DNA of 64,000 bases from Ailanthus altissimus (taxonomy: Eukaryota; Streptophyta; Magnoliopsida; Sapindales; Simaroubaceae): contig OX327693.1 of NCBI GenBank assembly GCA_946807835.1, forward strand, positions 12,479,501 to 12,543,500. The letters run 5' to 3'. The translations under genes were made by a program, and so were the position numbers. Under the pieces are notes generated by a model. It was given only the letters and a program-made list of their open reading frames with translations. It was not told where the DNA came from and ran no database searches. Shown piece after piece: positions 35,916 through 47,296 of the stretch. Numbering within the stretch: the first letter of the stretch is position 1; each line of letters starts with the position of its first letter.

Positions 35916-37371
35916 ATTCATTAATCTTTTATTTTGACATACTAAAAAAGCTTGCGACATCTTTAGATGATAAGTCAGATTTTGATGAATATGAACTACA
36001 AGTTAAAAAGATAAAATGGCATTCTATTCAATCACAAAAATAACTAACACACACGCTATTCATTATATATGCATATTAGTGTCTTGACTAACCAGTCCCA
36101 ATATACGTCGGAGGCATCAAGATTAGATGTAAATGTTAATATCAATTCAAGGCCAATGATAAGGTATTAGTGTTTTTTTGTCGCTTCTAAACATATATGC
36201 ATTAATTTTACTTTCGTACTAACCGTGGAGGTTGGTGATTAATTTGATCGTCCATGACGTAACCAAGGACTTCTTTGGCCCGCTGTACTCATGTCGCAAT
36301 TAGTTAACTAAAGATTGAACTTATTTTCACCAACTTAAATTGAATTTGTATACAATATATGACACAACACCATCACATTCCATGCAACCATACACTATTA
36401 TAGACACTTATTTCTAGGTGACAAATTTTTTTATATTTGAAAATGTATTTTACATCTTTTTTTTAAATTTTTATTTACACATAGTCATAGTTATGTACTT
36501 TTAATAATATATTTAAAAAAATATATATACTCTTTATAAGAAAGACCTTGAGAAACTTAAGGAAAGTAAAGTCATTATTCATTAACAAATGTGAGGGCAT
36601 GAGATTTGGGTAAAACTAATTCTCTTCCGAAAAGTATATGTAATTTTGGTAAGCTCTTCTTTCTACCTATATCATTGTTATGTAGTATGGCCATAACTTT
36701 GTGTTCATAAATGATATTTAAAAGGTTTCTAATTCACTTCTATTAACATTAAAAAAAAAAAAAAAGATTACATGATCATTCATCAAATTTTGAAAATGCA
36801 ATTTGCATTTTTTTATTTGAGATTTTACTTATGTATAGTCATGTTTAAAGGACCTGCCGCAAATTTTCCTACAAATTTTAGACAACTCGTCAGTAAGAAA
36901 AATATATAATTTAACTAATAAAAAAAAACATGTTCATCATGCTTCCATGCATTTTTATAAAATAATGAGTATAATAAATTAAACACTTTATTTAAGAAAT
37001 AAAATGATAACATATATATAAATATAAATCTCACTCACAAATTTAATGATGCTCAACAAAAATATAAATCCCACTCACAAATTTGATGACGTTAAACAAA
37101 ATTATATTTCTAAGATACATAACACATGAAAACCCTCCTAATTAAAAAAAAAATACATACAACTGACATTGAGCTATTTCTAATTCTAACACAAATTTAA
37201 GAACAACAATTAATATTATGCTTGATTTCTAATTCTAAACACAAGGTATCACATTGAGCTATTCACATACCAATTCGTGAAATTGATGTGGATGTTAGTG
37301 CTTTGAGGTTTAAATCATCATGTTGATCTCTTATAAATCTTAAAATGTAATAAAATAATAAATTAAGTTAA
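35916..37371. other. no gene seen; contains repeats
   Basis: Contains one copy (about 36,530-36,800) of a roughly 350-bp repeat that recurs at 43,010 and 43,370, and a 40-bp tandem pair at about 37,020-37,099 (aatataaatc-cactcacaaattt). Confidence 0.6.
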
Positions 37372-37389
37372 TATTACTAAAAAAATAGT

Positions 37390-37560
37390 TTTCATTGACA
37401 CCATATTACACTGATATTTTTTTTAAATAGTATTAGTGAAGAGAAGTGTAGAGAATTATTAATACTATAACATCAGCAGTATATAATGTCAATAAATTAC
37501 TAATACCATAATATCAAAAAAAGAAGTGTTGATGAATTAGTGATATTATGGTATTAAAAA
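37390..37560. repeat. left subterminal repeats of the CACTA element
   Basis: Contains ctaataccataatatcaa and inverted tgatattatggtatta variants of the motif found at the right end. Confidence 0.65.
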
Positions 37561-38204
37561 AATTTATTTAAAAATTTAATTATTAAAAAGAATATAATTT
37601 ATAAAAATTAATATTTTTAAAAAAGAGTAATTGTTGATGCAAGAAATTACTAAGAAAAAAATTTAAAAAATGAAGTATTGAAGGCATTATTTTTAGATAA
37701 TAAAAATTAGATTTCGAATTATAATATTTAACGTAATTAATATAAAAATTAAAATTAAAATTTTAACATTTAATGTAATTAAAATTAAAAGTGAACTTAT
37801 TACATTTATTCACTTTTTTTTATTTAAGTTCTTAAGGTGTATTCAAAAATATTTGGGTATCTTTCAAAAAGGATTTGGATAGTTTTGTTATTGACTAAAA
37901 TATTTGAAAGTGATTTTCAATAATTTTTAATTAATTATTAAAATAAATCAAGTAAGTATTTATTTTAATACGCTTGAAATATAAAAGAATTGACCTATAT
38001 ATATATATATTTTTGTTCAAATTGACCCTATATATTAATTATTGTGAGAATTAATTGATTTGCCATTAATCAAGTGAGTATTTAAAAATTTTATAAATAA
38101 AACCCAAAACATGTCGTTTTAATTATTTATTTTGCTAAGTCTCAGTCCATTCTTCTCCTTCAAGACTCTTTCTAATTCTTCAAACCCTATCCTAAATCTC
38201 TAAA

Positions 38205-38677
38205 ATGAACAAGAAGCCGAACCAAGACAATAGCTACAAAAATAAGAAGAACAAGAAGTCAAAGAAGCTAGATTCATAAACCTCGACGAGAACCTTATCT
38301 TCGAGGTTCTAAACCACACCGATGTTAAGACTCTTGCCAGAGTGGCGTGCATCAACAAGCTCTGGCACAAGACAGCTCTAGACAAGCACCTTTGGGAGTT
38401 AATTTGCACGCGCCACTTTGCTAATGCAGGCTTTAACTCCCAGCAATTGAGATCTGTGGTCCTCGCCCTCGGCGGCTTCCGTCGCCTCCACTCGCTCTAC
38501 CTCCATTAGCTCTCTCGCCCGCCACCTGGCGCTCCCTCGTCTTTGTCCAAGCAGCACTCATTCCTGCGCGTGATGGGCCCAAGACGGCGACCAATTGGGG
38601 AAGGGATGAGGTCCACCTATCGTTGTCTCTGCTTTCGGTACTATGAGATGATGACTTTTAAGGATCTAGGCAAATAA
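38205..38677 (+). pseudogene. GID2/SLY1-like F-box gene fragment
   Basis: From a Met at 38,205 the frame reads a short K-rich lead and stops at codon 25. One frame over, from about 38,272, it continues LDENLIFEVLNHTDVKTLAR, VACINKLWHKTALDKHLWEL, ICTRHFANAGF, then QQLRSVVLALGGFRRLHSLY and a stop at about 38,506-38,508. The F-box and the following LRSVVLALGGFRRLHSLYL block are diagnostic of the GID2/SLEEPY1 F-box proteins that bring DELLA repressors to SCF ubiquitin ligase in gibberellin signalling. The remaining C-terminal part (DEVHLSLSLLS then RYYEMM) is split by a further frameshift. The fragment covers nearly the whole gene but cannot encode the protein. It lies inside a CACTA transposon. 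Confidence 0.88.
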
Positions 38678-39469
38678 ATTAAAGTGTTATTTATGACTTT
38701 AATTAAATTTTAACTATTGTGATTTTTGGTTTTTAAGTTGTAAGTGTGTATTAGGTATTTTTCATTTTTATGAGTTAATTGTTGGGTTTTATTATTTTTT
38801 GACAATGAATTTTGCGTTGCAGTTTGACATAAGTGACTGTTCCAGTTAGCATCTTGTGCTCCGTAAGGCCACTGTTGAATTAAATAAGGATATGGCACCC
38901 ACCCAGGCTATTGATATATTTTGAACTGCTCAATTTTGTTTAGTGCTTTGAATGCTTTCCATAGAAAATTCTTTTGAAATTGAAAACTCAAATCAATAAC
39001 AATTTCATCAATTTGCTTTTCCATTCACAAAGCTCTGTTTTTAAAGCTAAAGCTGTAGCTTTTAATGATAAACCAAAAACTTAATTGTAGATTCTTTATG
39101 GGAGAGTATAGATTCCTCTATCTTCTTTGTAAGAACTAGTTTGATTATTTTAATGCTTAATGCAAATGGTGATGAATGATCTAATAGTTGAGTTAAAACA
39201 CTTTGTTGAGTTGACGTAGTGGGGTACATGACCATACAAGCTTTTATGGTTCTACATTCAAATTGAAGAAGAGTAATAACTTATTTTCCGTACATCTTAC
39301 CATAGGTGGACCTTTAAGCCAAAATGTTTTTTTATTATGTTCCATTTTTTATGACTTGATTTCTTAATTTTAGTTTTATTTCAAATTATTATACCTTGTC
39401 TCAGTTATGTTATTTGATTATCATTTTCAAGTTGCCTATATATGTTTTTTTTTTCCTTTTGATATACAT

Positions 39470-39705
39470 AAAAGAAAAACTTGTAGCTCTGAAGAAATGA
39501 AAGCAGTTTCAAGTAGTATTGAAAGTGATAGACAAAATAAAGGGTCAATGTTGTTTCCATTTTATAATCCATTCAGTAACATTTCCTTGTTTTGTATTGC
39601 TGTGCAGTATGATAATTGTTATTTTATATTTCTTCTGTAGGAATATTCAAATTACAGAGGCTCTGCAGAAGTTCAAAAATAGTTGTATGAACAGCTTTAG
39701 GTATT
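39470..39705 (+). pseudogene. probable MYB-CC (PHR1-like) gene fragment
   Basis: After an acceptor-like tctgtag at about 39,640 the sequence reads NIQITEALQ, then with a one-base shift EVQK-stop-LYEQL. This resembles the conserved coiled-coil segment of MYB-CC factors ('ITEAL...MEVQ..LHEQLE'). Upstream (about 39,478-39,541), SSEEMKAVSSSIESD resembles the acidic serine-rich part preceding it in that family. The match is short and broken, so the assignment is tentative. Confidence 0.45.
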
Positions 39706-41267
39706 CTAGTGCTTGTTTTAGGAGCCATCATATTAAATTAATTAAAAAAATGGCTATTTAACCTACAATATATTTAATTCTTACTGACATCTTCCTTTCT
39801 CCTGCACACACTAGCACACATAGATGCGCATAAGTGTGTTTTCTTACCATACTATTATATCTTCTTTCTGCCATTGAAATTTCTATTTTGTGCTTTGGAT
39901 GACAACTTCATTTGAAATATTCATTGGGTATTCTGTTTCATAACACATGTATAATATAATTTTCCTTTTGTCTGTGAGTCTGTCTATTCTTGTTACAAGT
40001 CAAAACTTTATGTCTTTCCATTTAACTTACACATATCTTTTTTAATGCATAAAACCATACATAATTCGTCATTTCATGCATGCTTGTTTGCATTTTTCAA
40101 CTTTACTGCTTTTATCTGACTATTGTAAAATTAATAATGAACAAGTACAAATAATCAAGTATCAATGGTGATTAATTTTCTAAACAGTAATCAATTGCCT
40201 TTCAGAACATTATTTGGTTTGAGAGAATGCAGTGTTATCCAAAAGCTGTTTAAAAAATGCTTACATCTGTCTTTGCATGTATGTTTAGTTGAGGATTTGG
40301 CTATTGCCTACTAGATACTGTAATGTGGCCAATTAAGGGTCCCTTTATGATTGTTTAAAATGTCCCCCTCTAACTCAAAATCCTAGCTCCATCAATATCC
40401 TAATATAGTGGTAAATTTGTCATTGTTTAGTTTCTCCAACTTTCATACTCTTTGTTCTCCCTCTTATTATTATTATGATGATGATTTTATTATTATCATA
40501 ATTATTTTTAACTTTTTTAACTTTTATGTCAATTGAATCTTAGATTATGACTAGAATTAGAACATTATACCGACTAGAAAGCATGTCTTAAAAAAAATTA
40601 TGTTTTTGTATAAATATAAGGAGGATTAATATTTATCCCAAAAAACGAAATATAGAAACTATAGAAACTAATTACAGAGAGAAAATGACTGATGTACAGT
40701 CAAATATTCTTCGGACTAATATAAGTACCAGTCATATATATTTTTTGTACCCTATATTCTGTAATATATATAGGATAAATTTGTTCAATCTACATCTTTG
40801 GACAATTTTTTTGAATAACATATGCGACATTATATATAAAGTGATATATAATCAAATATTTTCTTTTATTTGCCGCATGTATCCGTAATAAAACAGAAAC
40901 ATGCATTCTGCATAAAGACTACTGGCCCAAGCTAATGTCTTAAAGAAAGCCTTCAACCTGCTTTTATTGGTGAAAGATTAGATAACTCTGTATGTAAAAG
41001 ATTAGATAACTTGCATTTTAAGGTTTGATTTATCTATTGCAGGCAGGGCTCTAGTGGGAGCAAGGTCAGCAAATGGATGCATATTGTCTATAATAATGCC
41101 AGGTATGGAGTTACTGATCTAGTATTTAATTTTGTGCATGACAATTTTTATTGAGCAGTTATGATGTTAAAAGGAAAATAAATAAAAAACTTTGTCAAAA
41201 AAGGAAAAGTGGTGAAACACTGTTATATTCTGGGTCTAAAACCCTTGTTTCCTTTTTTCTTCCTCAG

Positions 41268-41660
41268 TGATTTACGAGGGAACAATTTGGTGGGTACACT
41301 CTCCAGATATGTGTCAGCTTATGGGGTTATGGTACTTGGTATCTAGCACTCTCTCTAAGTATCCAAAACTTGCTTCGTTTCATCTGATATGTGAATTACT
41401 TTACCAATCTTACCGAGCTTTTTGTATCATGCAATAATATAAGAAATAATAGTTTGACTGGCACAATTCCTCAAAATATTGGCAATTGCGCAGCCTTCTA
41501 GGTCTTGTATGTACCCATTTAACTCATTGAATACAGACTTCTATGAAATGACTTGAAATTAATTAATTCATTCTATTATTTTGATTGGTAGGGAATTGTC
41601 CTACAACTAGCTAACTATAGAGATTCCATTTAAAGTTGGAATCTTGCAAATAGCCACATT
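41268..41660 (+). pseudogene. ERECTA-family LRR receptor kinase fragment, three exons with introns
   Basis: Three LRR exons are kept with their introns. Exon 41,268-41,338 (after ctcag) reads DLRGNNLVGTLS then, with a shift, PDMCQL and LWYL. Exon about 41,444-41,506 reads NNSLTGTIPQNIGNC, AAF, stop, VL, where a CAG codon has become TAG. Exon 41,592-about 41,660 reads LSYNQLT-EIPFKVGILQIATL in shifted frames. The order and phases match consecutive LRR exons of ERECTA, a plasma-membrane receptor for EPF peptides. Exon 1 is 71 bases rather than the usual 72, consistent with an indel. Retained introns show a DNA-level, not RNA-level, copy. Confidence 0.85.
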
Positions 41661-42089
41661 ATAAGTGTTCGCATTTACCTCCGCTGTTGATATGTCTGGC
41701 GTGAATAGTGATCGCAGATTATTTCGTATATAAAGTTCTTAGTTTTTATTATGGGTTCTTATAGAATTATTATAGTTTTTTAAGATGTAATTTTAAATGT
41801 TTTATACTATTTATGAAATTTATTTGTACATTAGGATGTTTCGGACTAAGTTTTAGATATCTTTTTAATTAGTTTGAGATGTTTGCAATATTTTTAAAAT
41901 TAAGTTGGATGTACTTTTGTGATATTTTGATTATACTGGTTGTAAAGATTATGTTTCATACTAAATTTGAAATATATTTAAATGTTATGAGAATTCAAGT
42001 TTAAATATATATTAAATTTCTAATTCAATAATTATAATTTTAAATTATTAAAATGTTCATGTAATTAAATTATCATAAATAAACAATAA

Positions 42090-42400
42090 ATATTATTTAC
42101 ACCATAATATCAATGATTTTTTAATATCATGGTATCAATAATTTTTTGATACTACAATGTCAATAATTTTGTGATTTTACAGTGTTAGTGATTTTCTGAT
42201 ATTATGGTGTCAGAAATTTTCTAATACTATGGCATTAGAAATTTATTGATACTATAGCAACAAAAAATTTCGGATACCATGGTGATAATAGTTCTCTGAT
42301 ACTGTGGTGTTAAGGATTTATTGATATTATGGTATTAAAGATTCACCAACACTATAAATGGTGTCAATAATTTTCTTATTCGAGCAACACTAATACAATG
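42090..42400. repeat. right subterminal minisatellite of the CACTA element
   Basis: About ten degenerate copies of a roughly 30-base unit, consensus near ttttctgatactatggtgtc, at regular spacing, followed by the CACTA end at 42,468. Confidence 0.85.
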
Positions 42401-42468
42401 AAACGATGTCAGTGAAGGGTTTCACTGATGTTAATTTAGCATCAATGAAGATAATTTTTTTAGTAGTG

Positions 42469-43009
42469 TAAGAATATAATAAAAAAATTAAAATTAGGCT
42501 TAAATTCAAAAGTTAAGGGTTTTAAAATCTAAAACCTTTTCTTTTTCATTAAATTCAACACCCCCAACATATATATAAGTGAAAAATTTTATATAGAGTA
42601 ATGATCTTACTCTTAAAAGTTTGAACAATCTTTTTAATACTATCTTTTCTCTTTCTAAAACCTCTAACACCTAAATTTCTCTTTAATTAAAAAAATTCTA
42701 ACACTCTAAAATTTTATATCATCTTTAACATCGCCCACAAGCTATTTGCACTAAAAATGTTCATAATTTTCAATAAAATGAAAGTTTCCCATAAAATTAT
42801 ACCTTAAATTCTTGTTTCCTTCAACTCCCTTCTCTACTTTTCACTTCCCTTTTCTCTCTTTTTTATTTTTCAATTTTATTTAATTCTTTGAAAGGTTTAA
42901 AAATAAATGAAAATTGAAATATTATGCTTTGAGACCTTAATAAAAATAAATAAAAGCCCATCATTTGTAATGGAATTTTCAAGTATGCATTCAATAATGA
43001 ATTTAAATA
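42469..43009. other. no gene seen
   Basis: AT-rich and CT-rich stretches without coding signal. Confidence 0.5.
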
Positions 43010-43640
43010 AAGTAGGTATTTTATAAAAAAGGACTTGAGAAACTTTACGGAGACTTAGAAGAAGAAGAGTCCTTCACCACCAAGTATTTGTTAACAAGTG
43101 AGATAGCACGAGGTTTGGGTAAAACTAACTCTCTTCTAAAAAAGGATATATAATTGGTAAGCTTTTTTCCCTACCCATGTTACTATTATGCATTACAAGA
43201 CTAACTTTGCATTTATAAATAACACATAAAAGATTTCTGATTTCACTTTTAATCACATTTAAGAAAAGGTCTATAATATTATTAGTCAAATCTTGAAAAA
43301 TGCAATTTTGCATCTTTTTTTAAGATTTTCACATAGCCATGTGATTTTAGTAATGTATTTAAACAAAGTATACCCTTTATAATAATAATAAAAAAGACCC
43401 TAAAAAACTTTAGAAGACTTAAAACAAGAGTTATATGCCATCAAGTATTCATGAACAAATGTGATGGCATAAGGTTTAGGTAAGATTAGCTCTCCTCCCA
43501 CAAAAGATTTAGAATTAGTAAGCTTTCTCCGTATTTGTTCACCACTATATGTTACAAAAATAAATTTACATTCATAAATAACATATATATTTTTATTTCA
43601 CTTTAATCACATTTAAGAAAACGTATACATGATTATCAGT
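43010..43640. repeat. tandem pair of a roughly 355-bp repeat
   Basis: Copies at about 43,015-43,360 and 43,372-43,640 share tgagatagcacgagg / tgatggcataagg, gggtaaaacta, agctctc and ttaatcacatttaag. A third copy lies at 36,530 on the other side of the CACTA element, in the same orientation. Confidence 0.75.
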
Positions 43641-43929
43641 CAAAATTTAATAGGTGACAAAAAGTCCTCTATGCATATGCTAAACTTTAAAAAGATATCA
43701 TACGATAAAAGTCAAATAGCAACAAGAAATTATTGAAAAGTTAGTCATAACTTGTTAACAATAACACATTAACTCTTCTAAACCTTTATCCACAAAACCA
43801 ATATTTTTCCTTATCATTGAACCATTCACTGTTATAAATGATTGGCATACGCACCGTACACAATGATCTAAATACAACATAAGTAATCACAACTCAATTA
43901 GTATAATCATATTGAACAAATGGTTGTTA

Positions 43930-44345
43930 AGTAAGGCATAAAAATTGTGTATAAAGACCATGTTACATAAATTCTTTAAAAAAAAAAATAGAAAGCATTG
44001 AGTTGACTTAGATGACAATATAGTACTGGTACAAAGCTCTTATAAAACCATGTTAGGTATAGTCTTGTATACAAAAATAGAAAGTACTTTAATGACTTAA
44101 GTGAAAGTACAAGACTTGTACACCAATCTCATAAGATCATATTATGTAAAGTCTTGTAAAAGAAAAAAAAAAGCATAAAACACTACGATACCTTATGTAA
44201 CAATACAAGATTTGTGCATAACTCTTATAAGACCATATTATATAAATTCTTATAAATTAGCACTATAATGACTTAGATAACAATATAAGATAGAAGACTA
44301 ATATATGACTCATACAAGACCAAGTTATATAAAGTCTTGTGAAAA
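43930..44345. repeat. tandem repeat, units of about 105 bp
   Basis: About four units, each with variants of gacttag-tgacaatataag, then ctcataagaccatatta, then taaagtcttgtaaa. Degenerate but regularly spaced. Confidence 0.7.
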
Positions 44346-44479
44346 AACTTATACACCACACTAATCATGTACTGAAGCATCATCGATTTACATAAATAAT
44401 TCAATAAATAAGACGAGATTATGCAAATATGCTCAAATGTAGGCCTATTTTAAGAAGAAAAAAAAGGAAAAGGTTTTGT

Positions 44480-45071
44480 TGACCCCGAGTTTGAGCTATC
44501 TTAGGCCAACGAATTTGATTTTATTCTCTAAGAACAGTGATTGGTCTTGTTAATAGGCTGACCAAGATGACCATATATTAGTGTATATATCAAATTTGAT
44601 TCATATTTGTGCGTGGATGCATGTGATAGGCCTTAGATTCGATCAAGAACAAGAAGAAAAATAATCATAAACAAAAAGAAGACAAAAATTATAGTTGTTT
44701 AGCTCCATAAAAGTTTACATCTACTTTATTAAGCCCAATTAGCTTACTCATATGCACTATCAAAGATTTTTTTTTTATATAGAAGTACAATGAGAAAAAG
44801 CCTCTACAAAATAAATATAATTAAAAAATACACTATCTAAAGGACTTACAAGCAAGCATGGAGCTTTCAAAGATGTAATCTGCTTTAGAGAGGAAATTGA
44901 TTCGAGGGTAGAAGGAGAAGAATTCCTAAAATCCTTCCATTCTAGAGAAGGGGAAAAAGATCCCCTTCTTTATTGTTTTACCTTTTATTTATAGGCCTTG
45001 TTGTCTCTACTTGATAGTATAATCCTTGTAGGATTAGAGCAAGTTGTTAATTTTCTAATTAGGCCTTTTTG
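44480..45071 (-). repeat. possible LTR fragment, unclassified
   Basis: Starts TGTTGACCCCGAG, and on the minus strand carries a TATA-like ggcctataaataaaag near 44,995. No internal region or partner LTR was found, so this is only a suggestion. Confidence 0.35.
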
Positions 45072-45184
45072 TCTCTTATTTGCTTATGATTTAATGCTTC
45101 CACAATAATTGGTTATAAGGGCAAAGGCTAATCACAATGAGTGATTAATATTAAGGCTAATATCCTTCAACAAACTAGTATCAG

Positions 45185-46590
45185 AGTTAAGGGTTAAAGA
45201 ATATACCTAACTGATATTAACTATCCAACTCTCAAGCAAGATATAGAGAAGTTCAATGAAATAAATGACTTTAATCTATAGAGGGTAAAGGTTATGGCTC
45301 TACTAAAGAGTCAAGGGTTAAACTCGGCCTTAGAGGAAACCCAAGCAAATACTAACAAAAAGAAGAAACATATGAAGCCTAGCGAGTTAGATTAGGACAC
45401 CATTCAAAAAAGAAACCACAATACCATAGTTTTATCATTGAGTGACAAAGTATTAAGGGGGATGACTGAAGAAAAGATGGCAATGGGTCTATGAAAGAAG
45501 CTCGATGCCTTATACATGACAAAGTCCTTGGCAAATTATCTGTATGTGAAGAATAAACTATATCAGCTGTCTATGTCTGAGGGATCTTCAATAAGATATC
45601 ATAGTGACGCCTTTAATCAGATTAACATAGATTTTGAGACAATAGAAATCAAGATCTAATATGAAATAAGGCCATCATCTTGTTATATTCATTATCACTG
45701 AGTTATGAGTACTTGTGGATACGCTCATGTATAATAGAGAGACTCTAACTATGAAATATGTTAAAGCTTTATTGAATTCAAAAGAATTAGAAAAGAGATC
45801 TGAATCAGACAGTGCAACAATTATGGTTGCTAGAGGAAAGAAGAATAATCAATTTAATTAGAGATCCAAGAAGTATTTTCTTTGCAAGAAAGAATAGCAC
45901 TTTATAAAGGATTGTCCAAATATAAAAGTAATGGATGGAGATGCTGCAATTATATGTCATGAAAGTGACTTCAAAGTTGTAGACTCCCTTTATAAACTCT
46001 AAGGGTAAGTACACTGGAGAATGGATATTAAATTCTAGAAATAGTGTCCATATGTGTCCTAATAGATCATTATTCATCAACTATAAAGTCATTATGGGTA
46101 AAGTACTAATAGAGAATGACATGGTTTATGAGGTCAGGGGATTGGCAATATAAGGATAAGGATGCATGATGGAAGGCTTATGGACTTTAGTAGTGTAAGG
46201 CATGTTCCTAAAATGAACTTGATATCCCTAAGAAAGATAGATAAAGATGAGTATTCGATTCGAGCAGAAAATGGAATACTGAGAATAATAAAAGGATCTA
46301 TAATGATGAAGGGTTAGAAGCACAATGAGGATCTCTATGTGCTTGATGGGATGGCCTTAGGTGACTCAACATGGGTTGTTGAGGGAATGCACACCACAAG
46401 GAGACATCTAAAATTAGCTCACCAAAGTGATGAGGGTCAAAATAGAATGCATGACGTCAATACTCTTAGCAAGAAGCATTTGTACCTTTGGAGACCAAAG
46501 TCACAAATCCAAAATAATTTAAGTTTAGACAAAAACTTAATTGGAAACATTGGTGTGAATGGATCCAGAAACTTTCTAGTAAAGAGTTTT
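45185..46590 (+). pseudogene. copia gag and protease remnant
   Basis: Gag begins with KFNEINDFNLWRVKVMALL near 45,255, the UBN2-type capsid start. It continues with KLDALYMTKSLANYLYVKNK near 45,500, then YHSDAFNQI. A zinc knuckle CKK-E-stop-HFIKDCP lies near 45,880-45,910. The protease region GEWILNSRNSVHMCP at about 46,018 keeps the W-I-L segment, but the DSG triad is now NSR. It ends near 46,330 with HNEDLYVLDG. Stops interrupt all parts. Confidence 0.85.
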
Positions 46591-46607
46591 TGAATCAAGG
46601 AGGATTT

Positions 46608-47296
46608 TGTTAAAAATGGTGATTCAAAATTATATTTTTAGCATGATTTTGAGTTGAAAATCAATTAGAAGTCAACACAAAGTCAAGTACTATCAGAAGT
46701 ATGAGGGAGGAGAAAAATAGAGAGTTAAACGCAAGGAGGGGTGAAGAAAAGGCAGGCGACAGCACCAGGTCGTAGCACCGCAACACTGGCTTTGTAGTGT
46801 TGCAACGCTACAAACAAAACTGCCAGTGTCGCAGCACTAGTCATGCAGAACCACAGTGTTACTTTGTGTCGCAACACTAACTATATAGTGCCATAATGCT
46901 ACTTCATGCCACGACCAGCACCAGCGGCGCTAGACCATGGCTCTACAGTGCCCAACTTCTGAAATTTTTATTTTTAGCTTGAAATTAACTTCTTTTAAGT
47001 GGGTTTTAGCCTCTCACACGTAAGGACTCTTATTCCAATTAGGTTTATGATTTTTTACTTATTTTTAAATACTATATAAACTCTTATAACTCCTTAAAAT
47101 TTATTAAGCATTAAAAGATATTTAAAAAAATAGAGAATTAGGTAGATACTAAGTACTTTATTGTGTGTGTTCTTTTGTGATTTTATTCTTATATTCTCTC
47201 TTATTTGCTTGTGATTTAATGCTTCCACAATAATTAAATATTAGGGCAAGGCTAACCGCTAAGAGTGACTAGTGTTAAGACTAATATCCTTCAACA
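46608..47296 (+). repeat. 3' LTR of the copia-type element, with internal GC-rich repeats
   Basis: The stretch 46,750-46,945 repeats degenerate gtcgcaacact / agtgttgcaacgct motifs on both strands and is much richer in GC than its surroundings. A TATA-like ctatataaactc lies at 47,082. Confidence 0.8.

Larger units (their letters stand above)
37372..42468. mobile_element. CACTA transposon carrying host gene fragments (Pack-CACTA)
   Basis: The right end reads, on the minus strand, CACTACTAAAAAAATT. The left end reads TATTACTAAAAAAATAG, identical apart from two C-to-T changes in the first three bases and a later base. Both ends are flanked by TAA (37,369-37,371 and 42,469-42,471), the 3-bp duplication expected of CACTA elements. 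Inside both ends lie inverted variants of a ttgatactatggtgtcaat subterminal repeat (left 37,390-37,560, right 42,090-42,400). No transposase was recognised, so the 5.1-kb element is probably non-autonomous. It carries GID2/SLY1-like, MYB-CC-like and ERECTA-like fragments. Confidence 0.78.
45072..47296 (+). mobile_element. non-autonomous copia-type element (family B, second copy)
   Basis: The truncated LTR1 (about 45,072-45,172) ends ccttcaaca. A primer-site-like tagtatcagag at 45,177 follows, then gag and protease remnants, then a purine tract at about 46,595-46,606 and LTR2 (46,608-47,296, TGTT...CAACA). LTR ends match over about 100 bases. Integrase, RT and RNase H are missing. LTR starts align with those at 10,974 and 12,614 (gattcaaaat, gagttaaacgc / gagtcaaaagc). 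Confidence 0.85.

Noticed and set aside
45805..46080. 91-codon minus-strand ORF
   Set aside because: It is antisense to the copia gag and protease remnant.
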